DNA from: Amycolatopsis mongoliensis
GTDB taxonomy: Bacteria; Actinomycetota; Actinomycetes; Mycobacteriales; Pseudonocardiaceae
DNA length: 64,000 nucleotides
Reading direction: 5' to 3'
Assembly (NCBI RefSeq): GCF_030285665.1
Contig: NZ_CP127295.1
Span: 10,044,001-10,108,000, forward strand
Positions 18,031-27,523 of this stretch are shown piece by piece. The stretch's first letter is position 1; every line of letters starts with the position of its first letter. The notes under the pieces were generated by a model. It worked only from the letters and a program-made list of their open reading frames with translations, was not told where the DNA came from and searched no databases. A program made the translations under genes and the position numbers.

Positions 18031-18569
18031 TAGGCGCGGATCCCGGCCTTGGCTCGATAAGTCGACTTCTTCGCCTGGTTCCCGCAGATCTCCATCGAGC
18101 ACCACCGCCGCGTCCCCGGGCGGGACGTATCCAGGAACAGCGCGCCACACCGCGGACCCGCGCACCGGCGGACCCGCGCGAAGTCCGGCGACGTCACCAG
18201 GTCCAGCGCGTCGCGCACCAGCAGCGCCAGCATCGCCTGCACGGGATCCCGGGCCTGCCAGCGCAACTCCCCCGAGGGCGCCAGTGACGGCGCCGGGACC
18301 GGGAAGGCCGCGAACCGGTTCAAGCGCCGGCGCACCGGGTCCCGCACTTCACCGGTGAGCAGCTCGTGGATCGCCTCGCGCACCACCCACGCGTCGCCGG
18401 CCGACCCGGGCCGCACCGGAGCCGGGAACGGGCCCAGCTGGTCGATCCACGCACCCCACGCCGCCGCGTCGGGCAGCTCTTCCAGCTCCTCCGGCGTCCC
18501 GCGGTAGCGCAGCGTCCGGACGAAGTCGAGGCACAGCCTGCCCGCTCCCGCGCGGAATCGTTCCGTCAT
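18030..18569 (-). CDS. CGNR zinc-finger (ABATE domain) putative regulator
   Basis: 179 residues. The N-terminal ABATE domain begins with LCLDFVRTLRYRGTPEELEELPD. The C-terminal zinc finger is CAGPRCGALFLDTSRPGTRR, WCSMEICGNQAK, with CGNQ in place of the family's CGNR and four Cys ligands. Such proteins are thought to be stress-responsive regulators. It is divergent from an MFS exporter across a strong inverted repeat, which supports a regulator/exporter pair. Confidence 0.88.
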   Translation of the reverse strand: MTERFRAGAGRLCLDFVRTLRYRGTPEELEELPDAAAWGAWIDQLGPFPAPVRPGSAGDAWVVREAIHELLTGEVRDPVRRRLNRFAAFPVPAPSLAPSGELRWQARDPVQAMLALLVRDALDLVTSPDFARVRRCAGPRCGALFLDTSRPGTRRWCSMEICGNQAKKSTYRAKAGIRA

Positions 18570-18586
18570 ACGGGTCACAGTACGCC

Positions 18587-18632
18587 GGAACCGGTTTGAC
18601 TGGTACCGTCGGGAACCGATCAAACTGGTTCC
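18587..18632. promoter_or_regulatory. 13-bp inverted-repeat operator between CGNR gene and MFS gene
   Basis: GGAACCGGTTTGA (18587-18599) and TCAAACTGGTTCC (18620-18632) are complementary at 12 of 13 positions, with a 20-base centre. The right arm ends 14 bases before the exporter ATG and the left arm begins 18 bases before the CGNR ATG. Probable shared operator, inferred. Confidence 0.6.
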
Positions 18633-18646
18633 ACAAGGGGGCACGC

Positions 18647-19816
18647 ATGACCGAGACCGAGCAGAAAGCCCCGCCCGGCTGGCTGGTGCTTCTGTTGGCC
18701 GTCTCCTGTGGACTGACCGTCGCGAACCTCTACTACGCCCAGCCGCTGCTCGCCGAGCTGCGGCACACCTTCGGCATCGGCGAGGCCGCCGCCGGCGGGG
18801 TCGTCACCGCCACCCAGATCGGGTACGCCGCCGGGATGCTGCTGCTGGTCCCGCTCGGTGACCGCCTCGAAAACCGCAGCCTCGTCGCGACGCTGCTCGG
18901 GCTCGCCTGCGCCGGCCTCGTCGTCACCGGCGTCGCGCCGGGGTTCGCGGTGCTGCTCATCGCCTCCCTCGTCGTCGGGGCGGCGTCGGTCGTCGTGCAG
19001 ATCCTCATCCCGTTCGCCGCCGACATCTCCCCCGACGCCATCCGCGGCCGGATCGTCGGGCGCGTCGTGAGCGGGCTGCTGTTCGGCATCCTGCTCTCCC
19101 GCGTCGTCGCCAGCCTCCTGGCCGAAGTGACGAGCTGGCGCGTGGTGTTCCTGATCTCGGCGGCCGCGATGGCCGCACTCGCCGTCGTGCTGCGGTTCAT
19201 CCTGCCGCGCCGGACACCGAAGACCGACGTCCACTATGGACAGTTGCTGCGCTCGACACTGGCCATGTGGAAGAAGCATCCCGACCTGCGCCACCGCGCG
19301 CTGTACCAGTCGGCGATGTTCGGGGCGTTCAGCGCGTTCTGGACGACGATCGCCTTCGTGCTCACCGCACCCCCGTTCGACTACACGCAGCTCGGAGTCG
19401 GCCTGTTCGCGCTGGCGGGCGCGGCCGGTGCCGCGGTGGCGCCGCTGGCCGGGCGCTGGTCGGACCACGGCCACGGCCGGCGGCTCACCGCGGGGGCGTT
19501 CGTGCTCTGCGCGGCCGCCTTCGCGCTCGCCGGCTTCGGTGCGCACAGCGTCGTCCTGCTGGCGGTCGCGGCGATCGCGGTCGACATGGCCGTCCAGGCG
19601 ACGCTGGTGACCGGCCAGCACGTGATCTACCAGCTCGACCCCTCGGCCCGCGCCCGGGTCAACAGCATCTACCTGGGCACGTTCTTCGTCGGCGGCGCGA
19701 TCGGTTCGCAGGCGGGCTCGATCGCCTACCACCTGGGCGGCTGGACGGCGGTCGTCGTCTTCGCCGGCGCGCTCCCCCTGCTCGGCCTGGCCGGGATGAC
19801 GCGCACCCGGGTCTAG
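18647..19816 (+). CDS. MFS transporter, DHA1-like
   Basis: 389 residues, about 12 hydrophobic helices. It begins LLAVSCGLTVANLYYAQPLLAEL, typical of the NepI/YdeR-like DHA1 exporters. Loop 2-3 motif is PLGDRLENRSL. ATG 18647 follows AAGGGGG. Likely exports a small toxic compound; the substrate is unknown. Its TAG stop shares the palindrome CTAG with the stop of the convergent NmrA gene (4-bp overlap). Confidence 0.9.
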   Translation: MTETEQKAPPGWLVLLLAVSCGLTVANLYYAQPLLAELRHTFGIGEAAAGGVVTATQIGYAAGMLLLVPLGDRLENRSLVATLLGLACAGLVVTGVAPGFAVLLIASLVVGAASVVVQILIPFAADISPDAIRGRIVGRVVSGLLFGILLSRVVASLLAEVTSWRVVFLISAAAMAALAVVLRFILPRRTPKTDVHYGQLLRSTLAMWKKHPDLRHRALYQSAMFGAFSAFWTTIAFVLTAPPFDYTQLGVGLFALAGAAGAAVAPLAGRWSDHGHGRRLTAGAFVLCAAAFALAGFGAHSVVLLAVAAIAVDMAVQATLVTGQHVIYQLDPSARARVNSIYLGTFFVGGAIGSQAGSIAYHLGGWTAVVVFAGALPLLGLAGMTRTRV

Positions 19817-20643
19817 CCGAACACGTCGCGCCGCGCGGAAGCCCACTCCGCGTACGTCGTCCCCGGACGGCCCAGCAGCTGCTCGACGACGCCGGTCGGC
19901 ACCTGCGGGTGCCGCAGCGTCTCCTCGAAGCCGTCCAGGATCCAGTCGACGGCCTGCTCGGGGACGCCGTACCCGATCCACTGCGCACGCTGCTCGTCCC
20001 GGGTCAGCTCGCGAAACCGGATCTCCTTGCCCAGCACGGACTCCAGCGTCGCGACCTGCCCGCGCAGGCTGATCGCCTCCGGTCCGCTGAGGACGTAGGT
20101 GGCGGCTTCGTGGCCTTCGGTGGTGAGCACGTGGGCGGCCACGGCGGCGATGTCCTGCAGGTCGATCGGGGTCTGGGTCGCGTCGCCGTAGGCCATCGCG
20201 GCTTCGCCTGCGCGGACCATGGGCGCCCAGTCGAGCGTGTTGTTCATGAAGACGCCGGGGCGCAGGAACGTCCACGCGAAGCCGGCTTCCCGGACCGCCT
20301 TCTCGACGGCGCCGTACTCGTTGCCACTGGAACCTTCGTGCTCGTCCCCGACGCTGCTGCCCGACAGCGCGACGACCCGCTCGATGCCCGCTTCGGTGGC
20401 CAGCTCGCAGAACTTCCGGACGGTCCGGGCCATCGGGGCGAGGTACACCGCATCGACGCCCTTGAGCGCGACCGGCAGCGTCGACGGCTTGGCCAGCGAC
20501 CCGACGACCACCTCGGCCCCGGCGGGCAGCTTCGCCCGCGCGGGATCGACGGTGAGCGCACGCACCGGCACCCCCGCGGCGAGCAGCTCGTCGACCACCA
20601 AGCGGCCGACGCTGCCGGTCGCCCCCGTCACCAGGATCGTCAT
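19813..20643 (-). CDS. NmrA-like NAD(P)H-binding reductase/sensor
   Basis: 276 residues of the atypical SDR class. The dinucleotide motif is ILVTGATGSVGRLVVDELL at the N-terminus, then VVVGSLAKPSTLPVALKGVDAVYL and LRPGVFMNNTLDW as in NmrA/YtfG-type quinone reductases. The classical SDR YxxxK pair is not obvious. ATG at 20643. A 21-bp-arm inverted repeat lies just upstream, but no regulator gene is adjacent. Confidence 0.88.
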   Translation of the reverse strand: MTILVTGATGSVGRLVVDELLAAGVPVRALTVDPARAKLPAGAEVVVGSLAKPSTLPVALKGVDAVYLAPMARTVRKFCELATEAGIERVVALSGSSVGDEHEGSSGNEYGAVEKAVREAGFAWTFLRPGVFMNNTLDWAPMVRAGEAAMAYGDATQTPIDLQDIAAVAAHVLTTEGHEAATYVLSGPEAISLRGQVATLESVLGKEIRFRELTRDEQRAQWIGYGVPEQAVDWILDGFEETLRHPQVPTGVVEQLLGRPGTTYAEWASARRDVFG

Positions 20644-20654
20644 GACACCCTCCT

Positions 20655-20698
20655 CTATTTTCGTATGCAGTACGAGATCGTACGACATACGAGAATAG
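20655..20698. promoter_or_regulatory. Long inverted repeat (TetR/MarR-type operator) upstream of NmrA gene
   Basis: Two 21-base arms (20655-20675 and 20678-20698) match at 18 of 21 positions around a 2-base centre; the core reads TACGAGATCGTA. It begins 12 bases before the NmrA-like ATG. It is AT-rich relative to its surroundings. The cognate regulator is not in the vicinity. Confidence 0.7.
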
Positions 20699-20751
20699 AG
20701 CGCACGGGATTTCCGCTGACGACCAGGATCAGCGCCTGGCACGATGAGCCG

Positions 20752-21258
20752 ATGAGTGACGCCGAGGACCGGTTCCGGGACCCTTTGGTCCGGGTCGGGC
20801 GGTTCGCGGACGAGGTGCTCGTGCGGTGCCCGAGGTGCGCTGCGTGCGCGACCGTGCTCGCTCGCCTGGGAGCGCCGGAGTACCGAACCGACCGCGGTGA
20901 TGGCCGCCGGATGACTCGAAAACGCCTGCGCTGCCTCGCCTGCGGCCTGTCCAAGGACGGCTTCCCGCTGACGCAGGTGATCGGCGGGCCGGTGGATCCC
21001 TCCTTTCGCCTACCGTTGTGGCTTCAGGCGAACTGCTGCGGCGAGACCCTGTGGGCGTACAACGCCGGACACCTCGATCTCCTGGAGTCCCACGTCGCCG
21101 CCCGGCTTCGCGAACGTGGGCCGGTTCCCGGCTCGATGAGCATGGTGGAGCGGCTCCCCGCCTGGCTGAAGTCGGCGAAGAACCGTGACGAGGTGCTGCG
21201 AGCCATCCGGCGGTTGCGGTCGTCGCTGCCCGCTGTGCGGCAGTGCATCAGGAAGTGA
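20752..21258 (+). CDS. Unknown protein with zinc-ribbon cysteines
   Basis: 168 residues. After a short acidic start come CPRCAAC, then RLRCLACGLSK about 35 residues later, a spacing expected for a zinc ribbon. NCCGETLWAYN follows, and a helical C-terminal half (LESHVAARLRERG, RDEVLRAIRRLRSS). I do not recognise a family with certainty. The last 11 bases overlap the 3' end of ftsQ on the opposite strand. ATG 20752; no clear ribosome-binding site. Confidence 0.7.
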   Translation: MSDAEDRFRDPLVRVGRFADEVLVRCPRCAACATVLARLGAPEYRTDRGDGRRMTRKRLRCLACGLSKDGFPLTQVIGGPVDPSFRLPLWLQANCCGETLWAYNAGHLDLLESHVAARLRERGPVPGSMSMVERLPAWLKSAKNRDEVLRAIRRLRSSLPAVRQCIRK

Positions 21259-22078
21259 TCGTCGGCAGCTCGGGCGCCGCGACGTCGTAGACCTTGCCGT
21301 CCTGGCTGAGCAGCGCCGCCAGGACCTTCGCCTTGCGGTCCGTCTGCTCCGCCGTTCCCCAGCGGACGATCTTCCCGTTCGACAGCGTGAACTCCACGCT
21401 CGCCGGGGTCTTCGCCGTCGCCGTCGTCACCTGCTTCAGCAGCTGCTCCGGGATCACCCCGAGGACCGCCGTCACCGCTCGCGTCACCGGGTCGTCGGCC
21501 GACACCTTCGGCAGCTTGAGCTCCGGCAGCCCCGCCGGCCGGGCGGGCACCGTCTTGAACACCACGCCGCCGCCGTCGACCAGGTGGACTCCGTCGCCGC
21601 CCGGGCCGCTGTCGAAGAACGCGATCGCCGTCCGCTCGGTCACCGTGATCTCGACCGTGTTCGGCCACGACCGTGACACCTCGACCGTCGCGATGCCGGG
21701 CATCGCCGCCACGCGGTCGCGGATCTCGTCGGTGCTCAGCCGCAGCATCGGCTTGTCCACCGGCACTGCCGCCACCGCGCGGATCTGGTCGGCCGAAACC
21801 GTGCGCGAGCCACTGACCGAGACGTCCTTCGCCCCGAGCATCGAGCTGAAGAACAGCAGGTACGCCAACGCGATCACGGTCAGCACCGAGAGCAGCGCCA
21901 CCCAGCGGCGGCGGATCTCGACCCGCCGGTTGGGCCGGTTGCGCGGCGAAGGGCGCGTGGTCGCGCGGGTGCGGCGGCGTTCCTCGTCGGAGCGCCGCCC
22001 CCGGCGCTCCCGCGCCAGGGCGGCGCGGTCCCGTTCGTCCTCTTCGGACGGACGGCGGCGTTCCCTGGTCGGACTCAT
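21248..22078 (-). CDS. ftsQ: Cell division protein FtsQ
   Basis: Bitopic divisome protein linking early and late components. A very basic cytoplasmic tail (1-55) is followed by a membrane helix (about 59-82), then the POTRA domain (GAKDVSVSGSRTVSADQIRAVAAV) and the FtsQ/DivIB beta domain (VEVSRSWPNTVEITVTERTAIAFF). 276 residues. Starts 4 bp after murC. The next gene downstream on its strand is not ftsZ. Confidence 0.95.
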   Translation of the reverse strand: MSPTRERRRPSEEDERDRAALARERRGRRSDEERRRTRATTRPSPRNRPNRRVEIRRRWVALLSVLTVIALAYLLFFSSMLGAKDVSVSGSRTVSADQIRAVAAVPVDKPMLRLSTDEIRDRVAAMPGIATVEVSRSWPNTVEITVTERTAIAFFDSGPGGDGVHLVDGGGVVFKTVPARPAGLPELKLPKVSADDPVTRAVTAVLGVIPEQLLKQVTTATAKTPASVEFTLSNGKIVRWGTAEQTDRKAKVLAALLSQDGKVYDVAAPELPTITS

Positions 22079-22082
22079 GGCG

Positions 22083-23495
22083 TCAGCGCTTGTCCAGCTC
22101 GGCGAGGATTTCCGGGCCCAGCTGCGTCACGTCCCCGGCGCCCATGGTGACGACGAGGTCGCCGCCGCGCACGAGACCCGCGGTCAACCGGGCCGCGACG
22201 TCGAACGCGGGCTCGTAGTGCACCGGCACGGTCACCGCGTCGGCGATCAGCGCCCCGGTCACCCCCGGCTCGGGCTCCTCGCGGGCCCCGTAGACGTCCA
22301 GCACGACGACCTCGTCGGCCAGGGACAACGCCGCGGCGAACTCCTTCGAGAACAGCTTGGTCCGCGAGTACAGGTGCGGCTGGAACACGACGACGACCCG
22401 GCCCGCCCCGGCCGCGGTCCGCACCGCGCGCAGCTGCGCGGCGACCTCGGTCGGGTGGTGGGCGTAGTCGTCGTAGACGCGGACGTCGCCGGCCCGGCCC
22501 TTGAACTCGAACCGGCGGCGGACACCCCCGAACGCCGCGAGCCCGTCCGCCAGCTCGGCAGCGGGCGCGCCCAGCTCGATCCCGGCCAGCAGGGCCGCGA
22601 TCGCGTTGAGCGCCATGTGCTCGCCCGGCACCGCGACCCGCACCGGCAGCTCTTCGCCGTCCAGGGAGAGCCGGACGCCGCCGCCGTCCGGCGCCGGGGT
22701 GTAGTCGAGGATGCGGGCGTCGCCCTCGCCGGTGACCGTGCGGCCGTAGCGGCGCACCCGCACGCCGAGGTCCGCAGCCTGCTTGCCCAGCTCGTCCGCG
22801 GCGGGATCGTCACCGCAGACGATCAGCAGCCCGCCCGGCGCGATCCGGCCGACGAAGTCGGTGAACACCTTCGTGTAGGCCTCGGCGGTGCCGTGGTGGT
22901 CCAGGTGGTCCGGCTCGACGTTCGTCACGACCGCGACCGACGGCAAGTAGGTCAGGAACGAGCCGTCGCTCTCGTCGGCCTCGGCGACGAAGATGCCACC
23001 CTCGCCGTGGTGGGCGTTGGCCCCGGACTCGTTGAGGTCGCCGCCGATGGCGAACGACGGGTCGAGCCGGCAGTGCTGCAGCGCCACGGTGAGCATCGAC
23101 GTCGTCGACGTCTTGCCGTGCGTGCCCGCGATGCAGGCGACGCGGTGGCCTTCCATCAGCCCGGCCAGCGCCTGCGCCCGGTGCAGCACCGGGATCCCCG
23201 CGGCCCGCGCCGCGGCCAGCTCCGGGTTGGTCTCCTTGATCGCCGTCGAGACGACGACGGCGGACGGCGGCTCGGCCAAGGCGGAAATGTTCGCGGCGCT
23301 CTGGCCGACGAACAGCTCGGCACCCTGGGCCCGCAGCGACAGCAGGGCGCGCGACTCCTTGGCGTCCGAGCCCGACACGAAAGCCCCACGGGCCAGCAGG
23401 ATCCGCGCGATACCGGACATGCCGGCGCCGCCGATCCCGATCAGGTGCGCCCGGCGCAGCCCGGCGGGCAGTTCAGGCTGTGTCGACTCAGACAC
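22083..23495 (-). CDS. murC: UDP-N-acetylmuramate-L-alanine ligase MurC
   Basis: ATP-dependent ligase adding L-Ala to UDP-MurNAc. 470 residues. N-terminal [17 protein letters not shown] binds the UDP substrate. The ATP P-loop is [15 protein letters not shown] (about 123), and the central motif is [23 protein letters not shown] marks the C-terminal domain. GTG start; overlaps murG by 8 bp. Confidence 0.97.
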   Translation of the reverse strand: MSESTQPELPAGLRRAHLIGIGGAGMSGIARILLARGAFVSGSDAKESRALLSLRAQGAELFVGQSAANISALAEPPSAVVVSTAIKETNPELAAARAAGIPVLHRAQALAGLMEGHRVACIAGTHGKTSTTSMLTVALQHCRLDPSFAIGGDLNESGANAHHGEGGIFVAEADESDGSFLTYLPSVAVVTNVEPDHLDHHGTAEAYTKVFTDFVGRIAPGGLLIVCGDDPAADELGKQAADLGVRVRRYGRTVTGEGDARILDYTPAPDGGGVRLSLDGEELPVRVAVPGEHMALNAIAALLAGIELGAPAAELADGLAAFGGVRRRFEFKGRAGDVRVYDDYAHHPTEVAAQLRAVRTAAGAGRVVVVFQPHLYSRTKLFSKEFAAALSLADEVVVLDVYGAREEPEPGVTGALIADAVTVPVHYEPAFDVAARLTAGLVRGGDLVVTMGAGDVTQLGPEILAELDKR

Positions 23496-24612
23496 GGGCA
23501 GCCTCCAAGACGATGCGGGCGAGGGTCTCGTCGGCCTCGCGGTGGCCCATGCCGACCGCCGCCGCGCCCATCTTCGCGACGCGGTCGGCGTCGGTGACCA
23601 GCGGGACGACCAGCTCGGCGACCTTGGCCGGGGAGAGGTCGGCGTCGGCGACCATCAGCGCCGCCCCGGCGTCGACGGCCGGGCGCGCGTTGGTGGCCTG
23701 CTCGCCGTTGCCGATCGGCAGCGGGACGAACACCGCGGGCAGCCCGACCGAGGTCACCTCGGCGACCGTCATCGCACCCGACCGGCAGATCGCGACGTCG
23801 GCGGCGGCGTAGGCCAGGTCCATCCGCTCCAGGTACGGCACCGGCACGTACGCCGGCCGGCCCGGGAACTCCTGTACGACCAGCGTGTTCTTCGGGCCGT
23901 GCGCGTGCAGCACGCCGACCCCGGCGTCGGCCAGGTCCTTCGCCGCGCCGGACACCGCGGCGTTGATCGACTGGGCGCCCTGCGAACCGCCGAACACCAG
24001 CAGCGTCGGCGCGTCCGGGTCCAGCCCGAAGTGCTCGCGGGCCTCCGCGCGCAACGCGGCGCGGTCGAGCGACGTGATCGACCGCCGCAGCGGGATCCCG
24101 ACGACCTCCGCGTTCGGCAGCGGCGTGCCCGCGACGGCGACCGCGACCCGCTTCGCGAACCGCGCGCCGACCTTGTTCGCCAGGCCCGGCGACTGGTTGG
24201 CCTCGTGCACGACGATCGGGACGCGCCCGCGAGCGGCCAGGTAGGCGGGCAGGGCGACGTAGCCGCCGAAACCGACGACGACGTCCGCGCCGACCCGCTC
24301 CAGCACGTCCCGGGTGCGCCGCACGGAGTCGCGGACCTTCAGCGGGAGCCGCAGCAGCTCCGGCGTCGGCTTGCGCGGCAGCGGGACCGGCGGGATCAGC
24401 TCCAGCTCGTAGCCGCGGGCCGGGACGAGCTTGTTCTCCAGGCCGCGCTCGGTCCCGAGCGCGATGACCGTCGCGTCCGGGCGCAACCGCATGACGGCGT
24501 CGGCCAGGGCGAGAGCGGGTTCGATGTGTCCTGCGGTGCCACCTCCGGCGACCACGACCACGGGCCCCTTGCCCTCGGCGGCTCGCTCGGTTCCCTTGAC
24601 GGGCTTACTCAC
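23488..24612 (-). CDS. murG: UDP-GlcNAc transferase MurG (lipid II synthesis)
   Basis: Peripheral membrane glycosyltransferase converting lipid I to lipid II. 374 residues from a GTG overlapping the ftsW stop (GTGA). Motifs: [20 protein letters not shown] (glycine loop), [41 protein letters not shown] and [11 protein letters not shown] (UDP-GlcNAc binding). An in-frame TTG one codon upstream is also possible. Confidence 0.97.
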   Translation of the reverse strand: MSKPVKGTERAAEGKGPVVVVAGGGTAGHIEPALALADAVMRLRPDATVIALGTERGLENKLVPARGYELELIPPVPLPRKPTPELLRLPLKVRDSVRRTRDVLERVGADVVVGFGGYVALPAYLAARGRVPIVVHEANQSPGLANKVGARFAKRVAVAVAGTPLPNAEVVGIPLRRSITSLDRAALRAEAREHFGLDPDAPTLLVFGGSQGAQSINAAVSGAAKDLADAGVGVLHAHGPKNTLVVQEFPGRPAYVPVPYLERMDLAYAAADVAICRSGAMTVAEVTSVGLPAVFVPLPIGNGEQATNARPAVDAGAALMVADADLSPAKVAELVVPLVTDADRVAKMGAAAVGMGHREADETLARIVLEAARV

Positions 24613-26129
24613 CAATGACCTCTCCGGTTCGCGGTACTCCGGGTACCACGGCTCGCTGTTGTCCGCGCGGCCCCGCCGCGAGACGTGGCCGTGCTCGTCC
24701 GTGCCGCGCTGCGGCGCACCGGTTCGCGGACCGACCTGCGTCGTTCCTGTGCCGGGGCGGGCCGCGCCGCACGGGGCGCGGGCCTGGCCGCCTTCGCCCC
24801 GGTGCGCGCCGCACCCTTGCGGGTGGCGGGCGGGCGGTACGGATCGGGCGCGGGCAGCCGCAGCAGGCGTCCGAATTTACCCGGCCCCTGTGTGCGCAGC
24901 GCGGCCACCGCCTCCGGTTCGTGCCGGGCGGCGTTCGCGAGCACGCCCATGATGAGCATGGTGATCACCAGCGAGGTGCCGCCGTAGGAGATCAGGGGCA
25001 GCGTGACGCCGGTGACCGGCAGCAGGCCGACGACGTAGCCGATGTTGATGCCGGCCTGCGCCACGAGGAACACCGTCAGCGTGCCGGAGACGATCCGGAT
25101 CCACGGATCGATGTTGCGCGTGGCGATCCGCAGGCCCACGACGGCGACCCCGGCGAACAGGGCGAGCACGACGACGCAGCCGATCAGCCCGAGCTCCTCG
25201 CCGATCAGGGCGAAGATGAAGTCGTTCTGCACGTTCGGCAGGTAGCCCCAGTTGGACGTGCCCTGGCCGAGGCCCTTGCCGAAGAACCCGCCGTCGGCCA
25301 GGGCCAGCTTGGCCTGGTTGGCCTGGAACCCCTCGGCGCTGATGTCGGCGTCCGGCGAGAGGAACGACATGACGCGGGCGAGCCGGTAGGGCGCGATCAG
25401 GGCGAGCACGAGCACGCCGGCCAGGCCGCCCGCGAGGATCACGCCGAACAGTCGTTTCGGCGCGCCGGCGAACCACAGCAGGGCCAGCAGCACCACGGCC
25501 AGGGTGACCGTGCCGCCGAGGTCCGGCTGCAGCATGACCAGGGCGAACATCAGCAGCGCGATCGGCACCACCGGCACCAGCAGGTGCCGCCACTGGTGGA
25601 TCACGTTGTACTTGATCACCAGGATGTGGGCGCCCCAGAAGGCCAGCGCGACCTTCGCGGCCTCGACCGGCTGGAAGGTGAACTCGCCGAGCTTGAACCA
25701 GCCCTGCGAGCCGTTGACCGTCGAGCCGAGCGGGGTCAGCACGAGCACCAGCAGGCCGAGGCAGACCACCGTCGCGGTGGCCGACATCCGCCGGATCCGC
25801 TCCAGCTTCACCCGCAGGCCCAGCCAGAACACGACCGAGCCGATGGCGACGAACACGAGGTGCTTGGTGAACAGCGAGTACACCCCGCTGCCGGTCTTCG
25901 GGTTGTAGGACGCCACCGACGACGCCGAGAGCACCATGACGATGCCGATGACGGTGAGCACGCCGGTGAGGGCGAGCACGAGGTGGAAGGACGCCAGCGG
26001 GCGCGAGAGCCACGCGGTGAGCGCGGTCCGGAAGGCGACGAACCCGCTCTCCTTGCGCTCGCGGCGCGGCCGCTTCGGCGCGGTCCCGGGCTTGGGCGTC
26101 TTGGGTGTCTTGGGCTCAGTGACCGTCAC
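24609..26129 (-). CDS. ftsW: Peptidoglycan glycosyltransferase FtsW
   Basis: SEDS-family lipid II polymerase of the divisome. 506 residues. A basic cytoplasmic N-terminus leads to about ten membrane helices with SEDS motifs [31 protein letters not shown] and [15 protein letters not shown] cytoplasmic tail of about 100 residues rich in Arg, Ala and Thr follows, typical of actinobacterial FtsW that contacts FtsZ. GTG at 26129 overlaps murD by 14 bp. Confidence 0.96.
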   Translation of the reverse strand: MTVTEPKTPKTPKPGTAPKRPRRERKESGFVAFRTALTAWLSRPLASFHLVLALTGVLTVIGIVMVLSASSVASYNPKTGSGVYSLFTKHLVFVAIGSVVFWLGLRVKLERIRRMSATATVVCLGLLVLVLTPLGSTVNGSQGWFKLGEFTFQPVEAAKVALAFWGAHILVIKYNVIHQWRHLLVPVVPIALLMFALVMLQPDLGGTVTLAVVLLALLWFAGAPKRLFGVILAGGLAGVLVLALIAPYRLARVMSFLSPDADISAEGFQANQAKLALADGGFFGKGLGQGTSNWGYLPNVQNDFIFALIGEELGLIGCVVVLALFAGVAVVGLRIATRNIDPWIRIVSGTLTVFLVAQAGINIGYVVGLLPVTGVTLPLISYGGTSLVITMLIMGVLANAARHEPEAVAALRTQGPGKFGRLLRLPAPDPYRPPATRKGAARTGAKAARPAPRAARPAPAQERRRSVREPVRRSAARTSTATSRGGAARTTASRGTRSTANRRGHW

Positions 26130-27522
26130 TCGGCTCCCCCGCTGCGTCGTCGCGGAGGACACGCACCGCCGCGGCGAACGCGTCGCCGCGCTCACCGTAG
26201 TTGCGGAACATGTCCAACGACGCCGCGGCGGGTGCGAGCAGCACCACGTCACCGGGTCGGGCCATCGCGCTGGCCGCACTCACCGCCGCAGTCATGGGTT
26301 CATGGTCACCCGGACGGAGGCTGTTCACCGGGACATCCGGCGCGTGTCGCGCGACCGCGGCGGCGATCACGGGTGAATCGACGCCGAGTAGCACAACTCC
26401 CCGGAGGCGGCCGGCGATGCTGCTCACGAGTTCGTCGACCGAAGCGCCCTTGAGCTGGCCCCCGGCTATCCAGACGATGCTCTGGTGCGCCCGCAGCGAG
26501 CCGGCGGCGGCGTGCGGGTTGGTCGCCTTCGAGTCGTCGACGTACCGGACCCCGGCGACCTCGGCGACCTCCACGGCCCGGTGCGGCGCCGGCTGGTACT
26601 CGCGCAGGCCCTTCAGCACGGCCTCCGGCGAGACGCCGTGGGCGCGGGCCAGCGCGGCCGCGGCGAGGGCGTTCGAGACGTTGTGCGGGCCGGCCAGGCG
26701 GACGTCGGAAAGCGTCGCCAGCTCCTCGGCGCTGTTCGCCGGGTCGGCGACGAAGGCGCGGTCGACCAGCAGGTCCTCGACCAGGCCCAGCTCCCCGGCG
26801 GCGGGGGTGTCCAGCCGGAAGCCGACGCGGCGGGCATCGGCGCGCGCGTGCTCGCCGGCGATCCGCGTGGACCACTCGTCGTCGGCGTTGTGCACGGCGA
26901 CCTTGGCCCAGGTGTACACGCGCCCCTTGGCGGCGGCGTACTCGTCCATCGAGCCGTGCCAGTCGATGTGGTCCTCGGCCAGGTTGAGCACCACGGCCGC
27001 GTCCGGCGCCAGCGTCGAGGACCAGTGCAGCTGGAAGCTCGACAGCTCCACGGCCAGCACGTCGTAGCCCGCGCGAACCGCGTCGAGGGCCGCGTAGCCG
27101 ATGTTCCCGCAGGCCACGGCGTTGACGCCGGCCGCCTTGAGGATCGACTCGAGCATGCCCACGGTGGTCGTCTTGCCGTTGGTCCCGGTGACCACCAGCC
27201 ACGACGGCGGGTGGTCGCGCAGCTGCCCGACCCGCCAGGCCAGCTCGACGTCGCCGATCACCTCGACGCCCGCCTCGGCGGCGGCGACCAGCAGCGGCGA
27301 CGTCGGCCGCCAGCCGGGGCTGGTCACGACGAGGACGACGTCGGACGGCGGTTCGGTCAGCCCGGGTACCAGCTCGGCCCCGAGGCCGGCCAGCTCGGCC
27401 AGCCGCTCGGCGTTGCCGTCGGTGACCGTGACCCGGGCCCCCAGGTCGACGAGCACCGGGACCACCGACTTGCCGGTGACCCCCGCGCCGGCGACGAGGA
27501 CGTGACGACCAGCCAGCTCCAC
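26116..27522 (-). CDS. murD: UDP-MurNAc-L-Ala:D-glutamate ligase MurD
   Basis: Adds D-Glu to the wall precursor. 468 residues, GTG start. N-terminal VLVAGAGVTGKSVVPVLVDLG binds UDP-MurNAc-Ala. The P-loop is VVTGTNGKTTTVGML, then VLNLAEDHIDWHGSMDEYAAAK. RYVDDSKATNPHA is the family signature. Standard length. One base separates it from mraY. Confidence 0.97.
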   Translation of the reverse strand: MELAGRHVLVAGAGVTGKSVVPVLVDLGARVTVTDGNAERLAELAGLGAELVPGLTEPPSDVVLVVTSPGWRPTSPLLVAAAEAGVEVIGDVELAWRVGQLRDHPPSWLVVTGTNGKTTTVGMLESILKAAGVNAVACGNIGYAALDAVRAGYDVLAVELSSFQLHWSSTLAPDAAVVLNLAEDHIDWHGSMDEYAAAKGRVYTWAKVAVHNADDEWSTRIAGEHARADARRVGFRLDTPAAGELGLVEDLLVDRAFVADPANSAEELATLSDVRLAGPHNVSNALAAAALARAHGVSPEAVLKGLREYQPAPHRAVEVAEVAGVRYVDDSKATNPHAAAGSLRAHQSIVWIAGGQLKGASVDELVSSIAGRLRGVVLLGVDSPVIAAAVARHAPDVPVNSLRPGDHEPMTAAVSAASAMARPGDVVLLAPAAASLDMFRNYGERGDAFAAAVRVLRDDAAGEPSDGH

Positions 27523-27523
27523 G

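Noticed and set aside
20655..20698. Attachment site or IS end
   Set aside because: There is no integrase, transposase or direct duplication nearby; an operator explains position and symmetry better.
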